From Heritiera littoralis (lineage: Eukaryota; Streptophyta; Magnoliopsida; Malvales; Malvaceae): a DNA stretch of 64,000 bases. Shown here in pieces: positions 11,749 to 23,727 of the stretch. The stretch's first letter is position 1. Every line of letters starts with the position of its first letter. The stretch is taken from NCBI GenBank assembly GCA_031772115.1, contig JAPDPK010000026.1, positions 3,658,001-3,722,000 of the forward strand. Direction: 5' to 3'. A program made the position numbers and the translations under genes. Below the pieces are notes generated by a model. It made no database searches. It saw only the letters and a program-made list of their open reading frames with translations, and was not told the DNA's origin.

Positions 11749-13830
11749 TTTTTTTTTTGCTCAGCCAAAAGATGGAAGATTTTATTGAAATCAGAAAAGG
11801 GCTGCCGAAGGCAAAGCCAATACAAAGGAGAGGGCCTCCAGAGAGGCAGAGAGCAATATCAGAATAGGGAAAAGAGACTGACTCAGCTAGAACCATGCAA
11901 CAAACAGTTCTCTCCTGCTGACACCTATTTTTGCTAATGAGTCAGCAAAAGAATTTGCCTCTCTAAAATACTTGAGAATTCAACCCTGCCAATCGAAGCA
12001 ACCAAATTGTCAATTTCGTTGAGAATCATCCAATCCTTCCATGGCCGCTCAGTCAAATTAAGCACCCACGCAATGGCAACCTTAGAGTCAGATTCAACAA
12101 CAAGCTGTTTAGACCCCAACCATGCTGATGAATGGAATAAGGACAAGGCTTCTTTGATTGCCAAGAGCTCAGCATAAATGGGACTTTGTTTTCCAAGGGG
12201 ACCAAAAAAGAAACCAAGGACTGAACTTGTATCATCACGAAGAACACCGCCATAGCCAGCCTGACTCGAGGATGGAACAACAGAACCGTCGACATTGAAT
12301 TTAAGCTTGTTAGAGTCTGGTCGAGTCCAACAGGTGATTGGTCTCGTCTTGCTGATTGGGGCCAAACCAAAAGAAAGAGGGTTTGACCACCAACAAGCGT
12401 CCTGAAAGGAGTTAGCATCTTCAATTGCTTTTATCCAATGCATGGATCGTAGTTTTATAAGAAAGACAATTTCATCGCCATCCCATTTTTTCATATTGAA
12501 GACCGAATCATTTCTTGACAGCCAAAGAGACCAGCACGTCGCTCCCACAACGGTCAGCCACCTTCTTTTAAGAGGATTGGGGAATAAAGCTCCATCGCAC
12601 TGTCTAAGAAAGTCCTCGAAAGAGTTGGGATAGACCCAGCAAAGATTCCACCAGCCAAAAATTTTGCACCAAATAGACCATGAAAAGTTACACCCAATGA
12701 AAATGTGGTGACAATCTTCAATGGCTAGCTCACACCATTGACATAAAGCTTGAGCCGCATTAAAGGAGACACCTCTTGACATCAAAAAACTCTTTGATGG
12801 TAAGCACTTCAAAACAGCCAGCCATAAGAAGCTTTGGACTTTCGGTGGAATGTTATACTTCCAGATAGAAGAGAACCAAACTATCTCATCGGGGATAACA
12901 AATTGGAAATCAATGAGCTCTGAAAATTTTTTAATAGAAAAGGCACCTTTATTGTCGAATTTCCATATCAATTTGTCTTTCCTTCTCCTGTTCAAGCAAA
13001 CTTGATTCAGTTCCTCGAGAAGGAGCTTAAACAAGTTTTCCTCCCAGACCATTAAGTTACGCCTAAAAATTATATTCCAGGATCCATATTCATTAGCAGC
13101 TTCAAAGACTTTCATCTCTTTATTGACAGATAAAGAGAAAAGCCTCTGGTATTTATCCTTCAAGGGTGTGTCATTGATCCATTTATCTAACCAAAAATAG
13201 ACAGAGTTACCATCTCCAAGTAACCAACGGCAACCTTCGAACCCAATAAGACGATCAACACCTTCTGTACTGGCAACGGAAATAATGTTCTTCCACATTG
13301 TGGACATTTTATCAGTGTGTAGCCTCGAAGGGAGCCACTCCAAAAAGCCAGAGCTATACTTCTCCTGAATCAACTTCTTCCAAAGAGCATTGTCACAGGA
13401 ACCATACCTCCACCACCATTTACTTAATAAGGCAATGTTCATTGTGTTAATGCTTGAGATTCCCAGTCCACCCAATGCTTTTGGCCTGCAGACAAGGGAC
13501 CATTTAACTTTTGCCATTTTATTTTTTCCACCCGAGGAGCCCCATAAGAAAGATCTTCTCATTTGTTCCAACTTCTTGATAACACCTTTGGGTGCCTTAA
13601 AAACAGAGAGATAGTAAATAGGAAGTGAGTTCAGTACAGATTTGATTAAAGCAATTCTACCAGCAAACGAAAGAAGCTTTCCTTGCCAGCCTTTGAGTCT
13701 GTTATTGAATTTTCGAATCACTGGTTCCCATGAGGAGAGGCTTCTTGGATTAGCTCCGAGGGGAACCCCAAGGTAAGAGAAAGGAATGGAACAGATATCA
13801 CAGTTTAAAACTATCATGTTTAAAACTATC
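11749..13830 (-). mobile_element. 5'-truncated LINE (L1-type) with 16-bp TSD
   Basis: The element is on the minus strand: its A-tail appears as the T-run at 11749-11758. It is flanked by a perfect 16-bp duplication, aaatcccatatatgtt, at 11733-11748 and 13831-13846. It carries the C-terminal part of reverse transcriptase, a zf-RVT domain and RNase H, then a 3' UTR with an aataaa signal. The endonuclease and most of the RT are missing, as expected of 5' truncation in target-primed reverse transcription. It sits in the promoter of the receptor-kinase gene in the same orientation. Confidence 0.93.
11934..13810 (-). pseudogene. LINE ORF2 fragment: RT C-terminus, zf-RVT, RNase H
   Basis: About 620 codons stay open. 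From the N-terminus: the end of the RT domain with the FSYLGVPLG motif typical of plant L1 elements, the thumb/linker region, a zf-RVT block (W..L..LPS...L..RG plus C..C....E...H.F..C near 12650-12790), then RNase H with the acidic residues in FNVDGS, AELLAIKEAL and VESDS. Near 11965-11980 a one-base frameshift moves the last RNase H part (a REANSFAD motif) into another frame, which then runs to a stop near 11889. The catalytic RT core and endonuclease are absent, so the copy cannot mobilise itself. The first few codons of the open frame are junction filler, not LINE sequence. Confidence 0.9.
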
Positions 13831-13846
13831 AAATCCCATATATGTT

Positions 13847-14245
13847 ATTACGCAAGTTTTTTCTCTTTTTTTTTTTCTTTAATTTGAAGAAAGAAAATTT
13901 AGAATTTTATTTACCGAAGAAAAGATCATGTAAACAATAAGCAAATATGTCAAGTGCTTTGCATAGAACAGACACATTATGAAGTATAATTCCTCCACCC
14001 ATCTAATTTTTATGTCACGATCGAATATTTGATTTCTTAAGAAATATTATTTTTGATAAGTTATATGTTTAGTCCTTCAAATTATAATATATTTTTATTT
14101 TATTTACCAATTATGAAAAGATATAATTTTACTATTAAATTTTATGTCATCCATTCTTTAAAGTCTAGAGTTGATTTGATAGTTTTAAACATGATATGAT
14201 TATACAATATAAAAATGATAAAAAAATGTCATGGTTAAAGTTTGG

Positions 14246-14282
<37 letters not shown>

Positions 14283-14477
14283 GGTAAAAACTGAAAAAAG
14301 TTTTATGATTGGACGAATATTGATACAATAATTTCTGCGTTTTACGTTAAATAAATACAATTTGCAATAATATGAATACAAGATATATAAACGAATGGTC
14401 ATATTTATTTTAAGAACTATGGTATGACATATTATAATAACACATCATTTGTCAATTGTCATGTGATATTAGCTCGT
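13847..14477. other. AT-rich intergenic DNA between LINE and gag-only element
   Basis: No gene is seen. It contains an (AT)14 microsatellite at 14249-14277. The 19-bp stretch at 14178-14196 matches, in inverted orientation, the filler at the LINE 5' junction (13812-13830). Its last five bases (ctcgt) are the left TSD of the large LTR element. Confidence 0.7.
14249..14277. repeat. (AT)n microsatellite
   Basis: About 14 uninterrupted AT dinucleotides; simple-sequence repeat with no other signal. Confidence 0.95.
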
Positions 14478-14627
14478 TGTTGACACCTAATTTTGTCCCA
14501 TTTTTGTTGTTATTATTATTATATATTCTATTTATTATTCTTTTTTATTATTTATTATTATTATTATTATTATTACTGCTACTACTGTTTCTCTATATGT
14601 ATTTATTTTATTTGTTTTTTTTATTTA

Positions 14628-14696
<69 letters not shown>

Positions 14697-15389
14697 TTTG
14701 TTTTGTTGACCAGCTACCGCCACTGTCACCTATCCCTACCAGCCTGCACGCTACTCTTCCCTATACCCCGTCACACCAGTCACCATTGGTGACAAAAATA
14801 TAAGCTACAGACCAAAGGGGACCTGAGGGGAGGGTCCTCGGCTCACCATCATCCTCACATACCATCACCGTTAGCCACCTTCATCTCAACCAATCCCAAG
14901 ACCGGCAACCACCATTCTCGACCTTCATCATCCTCACCTCACCAAAACCCAACCATTCGGCCTCCCCATCACCCGAAATCCGAAAACTACCCATCACCGT
15001 CCAAACAACCACCATCACTCCCACCAGACTATCCACCACCACCATCAACCACCGAGACCCATATTCACTACCCTTACCCGAAACCCCTTTCCCTAAAAAA
15101 TCACCACTCGCCCGAGACCCACTTCACCGAACCCACCACCATCATCATTACCATCACCACCGAAACCAGACACCATCACCAAAGCCACAAAAATCCCAAA
15201 CCCGAGAGCTCCTCAAACCCTAGCTTGAAACCTGCAAGAAGCCCACACACACACACACACCAACAAACCAAAACACCAAAGCTACAACCAAACATCATCA
15301 GCCAGATCTAAAAAAAAAAAAAAAGAAGAAAAAAATTGAAAAAAAAAGGGAAGGGTTTCGGTTAAGGTCCGATCTAGGTGGTTAGGAGT

Positions 15390-15840
15390 TTTTTAGGAGA
15401 AACGGGAGTCGAAATCGGGTTCAAGAGGCAGTGAGGAGTCGGAAAAGAGGAAGCTTTTTTCATTTTGGCCACCGGCGACGGCGGCCGGCGGCGGTGGACT
15501 GCGGCCGGAAATCGCCCGGCCGGGAATCGGGGGAAAGAGAGAAGGCTGAAGGAATTTTTTTTGGAAGAAAACGAGAAAATGAAGAACTAAAAAAAAGAAA
15601 CCTTTTATAGCGTTAAAAAAAAAAAAAAAAGACCCGCGCCTGGACCCGACCCGGGTCCAGGATCCGCGCGCCCGCCCGGCCAGCTGAGGAAGACGATCCG
15701 ACCCGCGCCTCGACCCACGTTCGACCCGCTCCAGTGTTTGGGCCCACTTCAACCTTGGCCCAATCAGCCAATCCCAGCCGAGCCCACTCTTTTGGGCTGC
15801 CTTCCTGGGCCATTCAGGAGGGGCTTCTTTTGGGTCTAAA
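15390..15840. other. GC-rich island inside the 5' LTR
   Basis: A 450-bp island rich in CpG, including ccggcgacggcggccgg and cgacccgggtcc stretches, stands in strongly AT-rich LTR sequence. The 3' LTR has the same island (26430-26850) with a short deletion near 26512 that removes a GCGG-rich stretch. Minus-strand reading frames across it are low-complexity by-products. It may hold the element's promoter; no clear TATA box or start site can be pinned. Confidence 0.6.
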
Positions 15841-15922
15841 ACTCAATTAATTTTGGTATATTTTTAGCCATTTCTTTTTGTTTTATTATTGTTATTGTTT
15901 TTATTATTATTATTATTATTAA

Positions 15923-15953
<31 letters not shown>

Positions 15954-15976
15954 TGTGTTATTATTATTATTATTTG

Positions 15977-16019
<43 letters not shown>

Positions 16020-16023
16020 TGTG

Positions 16024-16081
<58 letters not shown>

Positions 16082-16240
16082 GTTGTTGTTGTTGTTGTTG
16101 TTGTTATCGTTATTGTTATGGTCGTTATTGTTATTATTATTATTAATGCATCCTATAAAATAAAAGTTTTTGAAAAATTTTCTTTTATTTGCATCTTCAT
16201 TAATTATTATTAATTAGGAATCATATTTAAAAATAAGAAA

Positions 16241-17010
16241 ATTAAATTAAATTCGTCCGATGATGGGATGTCATGAAACTCACAAGTAGTGATTTCTTGA
16301 CTGATCCCTAGGTGAGAAGAGTCGTACTAAATGTTACCAGAGTATTGGGATATTTAGTATGATTTTTCAATAATTTAAATTTTTATTAAAAATGAAAATA
16401 AATAAATTTTTTTTTATAAAAAAACAAAGAAAAATAAATAATGAACTTTAATAATTAAATTAAATTCGTCCGATGATGGGATGTCATGAAACTCACAAGT
16501 AGTGATTTCTTGACTGATCCCTAGGTGAGAAGAGTCATACTAAATGTTACCAGAGTATTGGGATATTTAGTATGATTTTTCAATAATTTAAATTTTTATT
16601 AAAAATGAAAATAAATAAATTTTTTTTTATAAAAAAACAAAGAAAAATAAATAATGAACTTTAATAATTAAATTAAATTCGTCCGATGATGGGATGTCAT
16701 GAAACTCACAAGTAGTGATTTCTTGACTGATCCCTAGGTGAGAAGAGTCGTACTAAATGTTACCAGAGTATTGGGATATTTAGTATGATTTTTCAATAAT
16801 TTAAATTTTTATTAAAAATGAAAATAAATAAATTTTTTTTATAAAAAAACAAAGAAAAATAAATAATGAACTTTAATAATTAAATTAAATTCGTCCGATG
16901 ATGGGATGTCATGAAACTCACAAGTAGTGATTTCTTGACTGATCCCTAGGTGAGAGAAGTTCACTAAGCATTACCAGAGTATTGGGATACTTAGTGCAAT
17001 TTTTCAATAA
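16241..17010. repeat. 213-bp tandem repeat, four copies, in 5' LTR
   Basis: Units begin at the motif attcgtccgatgatggga at 16251, 16464, 16677 and 16889, a period of 212-213 bp. The first three are nearly identical; the fourth diverges in its second half (agagaagttcactaagcatt). A much more degenerate fifth unit follows near 17130-17270. Each unit carries the phrases cacaagtagtgatt and taccagagtattggg. Confidence 0.95.
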
Positions 17011-17659
17011 TAAAAATTTTCATTTCAAATAAATAAAGAAATATTTATACAAAAAAATCAAAAAAATTCATTTGCATCATTTATTATCTGTTTGCATCAT
17101 TTGCATTCATAATAATTTTTGAAACGAGTGTGAATCTTCTGATGATGAGATTCTATAGAACTCACAAGTAGTGATTCTTAAGAAATCTCTAGGTGAGGAA
17201 ATTATCCGAAATGCTACCAGAGTATTGGGGTACTTCGGAATAATTTTCAATACAAAAGATTTTCACTTATTTCAAATAAAAAAATAATATTTAAATGTTT
17301 CAAAATTAAAAAGAACAAAATTGATTGTAATAAAAATATGAATTATTTTTAAATATCAATTCAAGACCATTTCATTAAAACTAAAGGATAACACATGATT
17401 ATTATGGTACCGTTTTTAACGGGCGTCGTGGGGGTGCTAATCCTTCCCCACGCGTAACCGTACCCCCGAACCCAATTTTTGTTTCGCAGACCAAAAGATT
17501 ATCTTTTTAATAAAACTTAATTAATTTTGAGATTTTGTTGAAAAGATAAACATTTTCAGGTGGCCAATCACACCTAATAAAAAAGATTGGTGGCGACTCC
17601 CATTTTTGTTTTTAAACGCTTTTCCGAAAATCGTCGAGCGCGAAGCCGTTATCACAGCT

Positions 17660-17677
17660 TGGCGACTCCACTGGGGA
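17660..17677 (+). other. Primer binding site of gag-only element
   Basis: tggcgactccactgggga begins three bases after the LTR end. From memory of Tat/Ogre elements this type of PBS pairs with the 3' end of a tRNA-Arg; the tRNA identity was not checked. Confidence 0.75.
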
Positions 17678-20124
17678 CGCCTTTTGAGGGTCAAGCCATT
17701 TATTAATCATGTGTTATCCTAAGTTTTAATTTAAAGGTCTTAATTAATATTTAAATTTAATTTCTTTAATTTTAAAATAATTAGTTGCATTTGTGTTTTA
17801 ATTATGTTGATTATTTTATAGCATTCTTTATTTGTATATATTATTCTTAATAAATTGTGGGGCATTTAGGATAAGGGTTAGGGTCTAATGAATGTTTGAC
17901 ATATTCCCTCATACACACATTTGCACTTGCATTTGTATAACATGAGCCCTATACCCGGGTTCCGTCCTCCTTAGAAGGGAGTAAAGTACCTATGCTCTCG
18001 TGAGGTAATCACCTCCGCAATGGCAAGCGAAATACTCCCACTCAAATTAAATCTTACTAGTCCAGTGTGGGCGACAGTGAGGTATAATTTGGGAACCTTT
18101 AGATTTTGAAAACCTAGCCCAGCATATAGAAAAACCTAAGAGGCTAGCCTTAGGTAGAGCCATGTCCAATTTTTGTAAAACTTAACCCAAAATTAGGACA
18201 CGGGGGAACACTATTTGACCCATTTTTCTCATATCAATAATAAAGGTACAATCAATTTTGATTTGAATTGTATATAATTTAAGTCTTTGATTTTTTTCTA
18301 AAAAAGGAATTTTGTAAAATAAAAATGAAAAAAATATATTTTCTTTATAAAAGATCCTGTCAAAAAAAAAACTTATTTTTGAAAAAATAAAGATGTGATG
18401 AAAATGATAGAATAAATGTGTAATTTTTCTTTTAAAAATGTGAATAATTCTTCTTTCTTTTATAAAAGAGGGATTTTTTTTATTTTTGAAAACAAGTCCT
18501 TAAAAATAGGAACTAATAAAAGTACATTCTCCAAGGCAAGAGAAAGAAAAAGAAGTTTTATGTATATTTAGTTACAAGATGTTTATATACAAAGATAAAA
18601 AAGTTTTAATTTCTTTTGTTTTTCTTTCTTTAAAATAAAAATATGAAATGATAAAATGTGGATAAACTTTTCTTTTTACAATAAAAAATGAAAATTTTGT
18701 TAAAAAAAAATGTCTCTTTCACAAAAAAATAATAAGAAGAAATTCAATTAAGTTTTTTATTCTTTATTATTTTTGGAAAATTTTCTTAAGATAAAGGCAT
18801 AAAAGACAAAAAAATAATAAGAAGAAATTCAATTAAGTTTTTAATTAAAATTTTTTATTCTTTATTATTCTTGGAAAATTTTCTTAAAAATAAAGGCATA
18901 AAAAAATAAAAGTGAAAGGGATTTTGAGTAGGAATTGAATTAATATCTCTTCAAAAATGAGTTAAAATAAAATGAAAGAATGAATGAAATTTTTTTTTCT
19001 CTTTTTGAAGTAAAAAAAAAAAAGAGAGATGAATAATTGACTTTCCTATATAGAATTTTCAAAGAATAAGTTGACAAGAAAAAAATAAAGAAAATTCATC
19101 TTTCTCAAGCATGTTAGGGACATATATGATTTTAATTCATTTCATCATCATTGTGTATATATATGTTGATAGTCATGTCATTTGCATTTTAGAATCATGA
19201 AAGTTAGGTGAAATAAAACAAAATTTGATCTTTATTATCACTGCATTGTGTATAAATTACATAAACATGTCCTTCATCATGCCTTGTTATTGTGTCATGT
19301 CTTAAACGTTTTACATAACATTTCATAAAAAAAAAAGAATATGTTCTTTCTCATAGAAAATTAAAAACAAGGGAAAAAGAGAGGGAGTTTTGAAACAAGT
19401 TTGGTATGGTTCAAGGTTATTCTTCAATTCCTCTTGCTTGTTTCGGACTTGACCTCTTAAGTTAATAAGTGAATATGATAAATAAGAGGCAAATTTTAAT
19501 TTGAATTTTGGCATGCATTTGACATTATTGCATCACACTTTGCAGAAAAGTCTTTGAGAAACTAGACTAAGTTTTTTTTACAATTTTGAATTTGTTTATT
19601 CTTTCAATTTTCTTTTTTATCAAATTTGTATACATGTGCTATTGATTGATTATTTTCCTTGAAATTATTCTTCCCTAAGATTTGGTTAAGGTAAAGGCAT
19701 AAATACCCGACATGTAAAATCAAGAAAGTTATGCAAACTAACAAAATCAAAAAAGAATCAAAAAAGAAAGAGAGAAAAATTTAAAAAAAAAGGAGAAAAA
19801 GAAGAAGAAAAATTGTTCCATTTCATAGATTTTGTCATACATATCAATTGCATACATATACAAATAACATGATTTTCATAAAATTCACATTGTATACTTG
19901 TTATACTTTAGTAAATATGCCAATACTCTTCATTTTTCAAAAAAAAAAAGAGAAGAAAAAAATTTGTTCGTTCCAAAAATTTTTGAAAGAAATAAGAGAA
20001 ATTTTTTAGACAAAGGTAAGATTATAATGAGGATTTCTAATTAGAAAATTGTGGTAATAAGGTTCCAAGGCTTCTCGACCATCAAAGGTTACAAAACAGT
20101 TCGGGGCTCTCACAAGTACAGGTC
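17678..20124 (+). other. Untranslated leader of gag-only element
   Basis: A 2.4-kb AT-rich leader with no long reading frame. A better-conserved, less AT-rich patch at about 17870-18220 (attaggacacggg at its end) looks like the packaging/leader region common in Tat-type elements. The rest is A/T-run sequence. Confidence 0.6.
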
Positions 20125-21609
20125 ATGGAAGAAGGACAAGCTAGTCGAATGGAGAAAATAGAAAAGGCGCAAAAAGAGATGAAGGGGCAGTTGGCTGCAA
20201 TGATAGAGATGATGACCAAGATGAGTAGAGGAAAGGAGCCATTGCAGGAAGCAACTACCCAAGAAAGGCGGGCACAAGATGGTGGATGTCCATATCCACA
20301 TAATCCCAATCCACCCCAAGTCTATACTTCACAGCATACGTCATTTTCAGGGTATGACAATCCAAACCCCAGCAAGAACCCATCAGACCCAATCTCTGTC
20401 CATAATTCAGATGATCCTAAAGAACAAAGGAAATTGAAGATGAGTGTATCAACAGCGACAGAGAATTTAAAGTCTCAAACCAAATTTGATCTCCTTGAAG
20501 AAAGATTACGAGCTATCGAAGGGATGGATTTATATGGCTCTTTAGATGCAAGCGAGCTTTGTTTGGTACCAGGTGTAGTTATCCCACCAAAGTTCAAGGT
20601 TCCAGAATTTGAAAGGTATGATGGAACCAAATGCCCGACAAGTCATATTAAGATGCACTGTCAGAAAATGGCTGCCTATGCTCAGAATGATGAATTATTG
20701 GTGCATACTTTTCAAGACAGTCTTACCGGATCAGCTGCCAGGTGGTACACCCAACTAGATCGAGCCCACATCCGCTCATGGAAAGAATTGGCTCGGGCAT
20801 TCATTGCTCAATACAAGCACATTGAAGATTTGGCACCAGATCGCTTATCCTTACAGGGCATGATGAAGAAACATGAAGAGAGCTTTAGAGAATATGCTCA
20901 AAGGTGGAGGGATGTAGCTGCCCAAGTTCAACCACCCCTCACAGAGAAAGAAACCGCCATCTTGTTTGTCAACACACTCCCAGCACCATTTTATGAAATG
21001 ATGGTTGGAAATGCTACAAAGAATTTTACGGATATGGTGATCTCTGGTGAAATAATAGATAATGCAATCAAGAGTGGCAAGCTTGTGGGAGACGATGCCA
21101 TGAATGCAAGAAAAGGTGATACATCGGGGAATGGAGGAGATGTTCATGCTATGAATTATGAGGGGCAACATGTGGGAGACTTTGCTCCATATTATCCTTA
21201 TCCAATGTACCAAACCCACTACCCCACCATAAATCATATCTCTCCAAGCCTGAATACCCGTAAGCCAATCCCTCAATCTAGTTGGCAAATAGGTCTCCAA
21301 ACACCTATGCCTACCCAAAGTAACCAAAGAGGATCTCGAAACAAACGGAGGAGGATCGCCATCGATCCGATTCCTTGGTCCTACTCTGAAGTATTTCAAT
21401 ACCTTCTTGAGAACCAACTTGTTACCCCAGTTCAATTAAAGCCTTTGGAACCTCCATATCCAGAATGGTATGACCCAAATGCTCAATGTGATTATCATAG
21501 TAGAAATACGGGTCATTCGATAGAAAGTTGCCCTGCTTTCAAGCACAAGGTGCAAAGTTTGATTAGATCTGGTTTGTTGGACTTTGGGACAAAAGAAGGA
21601 ACAGGTTAA
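20125..21609 (+). CDS. Retrotransposon Gag protein, 494 aa (only gene of the element)
   Basis: A full-length open gag. Residues about 1-40 form a charged, probably coiled-coil start. The capsid-type retrotransposon gag domain lies at about 165-320, with the hallmark series YDGT...H, FQDSLTGSAARWYTQL and SWKELARAFIAQY, and a C-terminal capsid part with REYAQRWRD. Near residues 455-485 there is a zinc-knuckle-like CDYHSRNTGHSIESCPAFKH (C-x2-H-x5-H-x4-C type), characteristic of Tat/Ogre gags. The protein should assemble the particle that packages the element RNA. The start ATG follows a leader without upstream frame, and the stop is not followed by protease or RT. An undamaged gag in an element that has lost pol suggests selection for particle formation or a very recent origin. 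Confidence 0.92.
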   Translation: MEEGQASRMEKIEKAQKEMKGQLAAMIEMMTKMSRGKEPLQEATTQERRAQDGGCPYPHNPNPPQVYTSQHTSFSGYDNPNPSKNPSDPISVHNSDDPKEQRKLKMSVSTATENLKSQTKFDLLEERLRAIEGMDLYGSLDASELCLVPGVVIPPKFKVPEFERYDGTKCPTSHIKMHCQKMAAYAQNDELLVHTFQDSLTGSAARWYTQLDRAHIRSWKELARAFIAQYKHIEDLAPDRLSLQGMMKKHEESFREYAQRWRDVAAQVQPPLTEKETAILFVNTLPAPFYEMMVGNATKNFTDMVISGEIIDNAIKSGKLVGDDAMNARKGDTSGNGGDVHAMNYEGQHVGDFAPYYPYPMYQTHYPTINHISPSLNTRKPIPQSSWQIGLQTPMPTQSNQRGSRNKRRRIAIDPIPWSYSEVFQYLLENQLVTPVQLKPLEPPYPEWYDPNAQCDYHSRNTGHSIESCPAFKHKVQSLIRSGLLDFGTKEGTG

Positions 21610-23727
21610 CCATGCTGCAGTATGATTGCAAAAGAAGACTTTTTGGTTGGTCATTCATGATGGTATAAAGTTGTTTCTTTTTGTAGTGCTCATAAACTGA
21701 AAAGCGCTTTTGTGTATTGACTTTTATTTATCTTTTGTCATTTCAACAGAGTAATCGATGCATTTTCATTACATTTTCCCTCCCCTTCTAAATCTTATAT
21801 TTTTGTGGTGCATTCGCCTATATTTTACCTTTTTCTCCTTCTTTTGGCTGATAAATGATTAATTTCCATTCTTCACCCAATTTTGTTGTTAAATGGTGAA
21901 TATGAAGTTGATTATGATAATAATCTAGGATAAAACTTTAAAATTCTATTTGTATTGACAATTTTGTCCCCCTTGATCGATGGGAATGTTGAAGTCAATA
22001 GACGAAGTGTACACAAGGAAAGTAGACTTTTCACAAGGTTGTAATGGCTCAATAAATAATTCTTTGATGAGAGTATTTACGTTTGAAATGAGAAATGGCC
22101 ATCTTTGGTTTACCCTTCACACATGAGAAAAATTATCCGTCGTCACCCCTTTTGAGCCTTATAGTTATATATGTTTTTTTTAAGAAACCTGCCAAGGATC
22201 ACCCTCCACATTGGGGGGCAAAATTGAGAAAAATGAAGTAAGATTTGCCCACGAAAAAGTTTCAAGTCATTAGAAATCTAGGGGCAAGATAAAGAAAAAG
22301 ATATCTTCATGCTGGAGTTTCTCAAAAAAAAAAGGGAAATGAGGAAAAGAGTGAATCAAAAGAAAAAGAAATGAACGGAAAGGGAAACGAGAAACCAAAG
22401 AAGAATAAACAAAAAATGAGGTAGAATGCTAAGGTTCTTAAAATGATGAAAAATGATCCTATGGCTTGAAACCCTTGAAACACGTATTTTGGGCCTTATT
22501 ATCCATTCTTTCAGAACCTCAAAACCCGGCCTACATTACGTACCTTAAAAGTCCATTTTGATCGAACTTGAATGCTTGAGTTAAGGAATCATATATTGAG
22601 CTTAGACGTGTTACAAGTTCATGATTTGGAGCTTGGCAAGTGTGTCGATCATGGATAAGTATGGTCCTTGAAAAAGAATGAAAATGTAAAAAGAAAATGA
22701 TGAAAAAAATAAAAAAAATGAAAAATGAAAAAAGAAAAAAAAAAAGAAAAAGCTAAAATAAAAAAAAAAGCAAAGAAAAGAAGGAGAATAAGAAGGGGCT
22801 CAAGTTGAAAACCCCAAAAGGGCGATTTGAGTCAAAAGAAGAATGGAAGATTTGGCTAAAATCTCGAGAAGATAGCCTTTTATAAGTGAAACCAATACTG
22901 TTTGAAGATTTCATGAAGTGGGGGGCAAAGCATTGATGGAACCAAAATGATTAGAATGTCAATCAAATAGAATTTTGGGAAAAATCCTAGATTAGTTTAT
23001 CAAGATTGATTGAATATTCATTGTTTAGATATTGTTACCTTCCCTTGACCTCTGGAAATTACCTATTATTCTTGGTTAAATTTGTTCTCGTTTACTTCAT
23101 CATAAATGTCTTCCCTTCAACTTTCAACCAATCTGCATACTCATGATTATTGAAAGAAATGTGATGGCATTACATCTGTTATGAAATTGAAATGATGATA
23201 AATAAATAATTGACAATATTTGTGAAAGCCCGATGCATTACAAAAGAGGAAAGTCGAAAATGATATGGGGCAAAGAAGGAAAAGATGAGAATCGTGGGAA
23301 GGCTTGTAAGTGTACCGAAGAAATATGAATGTATGATCAAATAGTGAAGAATAACCAAGAATTAATGGTCTTTCGTGGGATTAGTGGAGGTACGGAAGCT
23401 TATGTTTTGAAAAGATTCAAAAAAGGTGAGGATGGTGGTCTTGTGAACCTTGTTACTGCAACTTTTGATTATTTTTCCTTATCTTTTTCTTTCTCTTTTC
23501 CTTTTCTTTTTTTTTATTTCTCGACATTTGCATTGCATCCATCACATACATTCAAAAAAAAAAATGAAAATTTCACCTTTAAGGAACAAGATTTGTACAT
23601 TTTCAATCAAAGAAGGGGCAAAACACAAGACAAAGAAAGGAAGCAGGATTCTGAAAATTTTAGGATAAGGTGATAAGATTTTTAAAGTAAAAAGTTTTAA
23701 AAGGATGATGCATCAAGAAACTAAATC
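21610..23727 (+). other. Non-coding 3' interior of gag-only element, replacing pol
   Basis: No reading frame with recognisable protease, RT or integrase is present. It contains repeated polypurine-tract-like motifs (ttggggggcaaaa at 22211-22223, gtggggggcaaag at 22919-22931, and a weaker tatggggcaaag near 23266), and A-rich runs. The motifs look like old or duplicated PPTs. Confidence 0.65.

Larger units (their letters stand above)
14478..17656 (+). repeat. 5' LTR of gag-only element (3179 bp)
   Basis: It starts TGTTGACACC and ends ATCACA. Internal order: several (TTA)n arrays, a C/A-rich 500-bp block (14700-15300), a GC-rich block (15390-15840), a second run of (ATT)n/(GTT)n arrays (15890-16140), four copies of a 213-bp tandem unit plus one degenerate copy (about 17130-17270), and a conserved 3' end. 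It is longer than the 3' LTR mainly because it has one more 213-bp unit. Confidence 0.95.

Noticed and set aside
14456..14803. Leu/Ile/Tyr-rich open frames (also 15889-16213, 25502-25840 and 26889-27233)
   Set aside because: They are translations of (TTA)n/(ATT)n microsatellites in the LTRs; open frames follow from repeat period three.
15393..15813. Minus-strand frames in the GC-rich LTR block (and 26490-26729)
   Set aside because: Low-complexity Arg/Gly/Pro sequence in an LTR; the frame is not kept between the two LTR copies.
16241..17270. Regularly spaced repeats that could suggest a CRISPR-like array
   Set aside because: Units are directly adjacent 213-bp tandem copies without unique spacers, in a plant LTR.
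20851..21435. 194-codon minus-strand frame inside gag
   Set aside because: Shadow of the real plus-strand gag, which has clear domain motifs.
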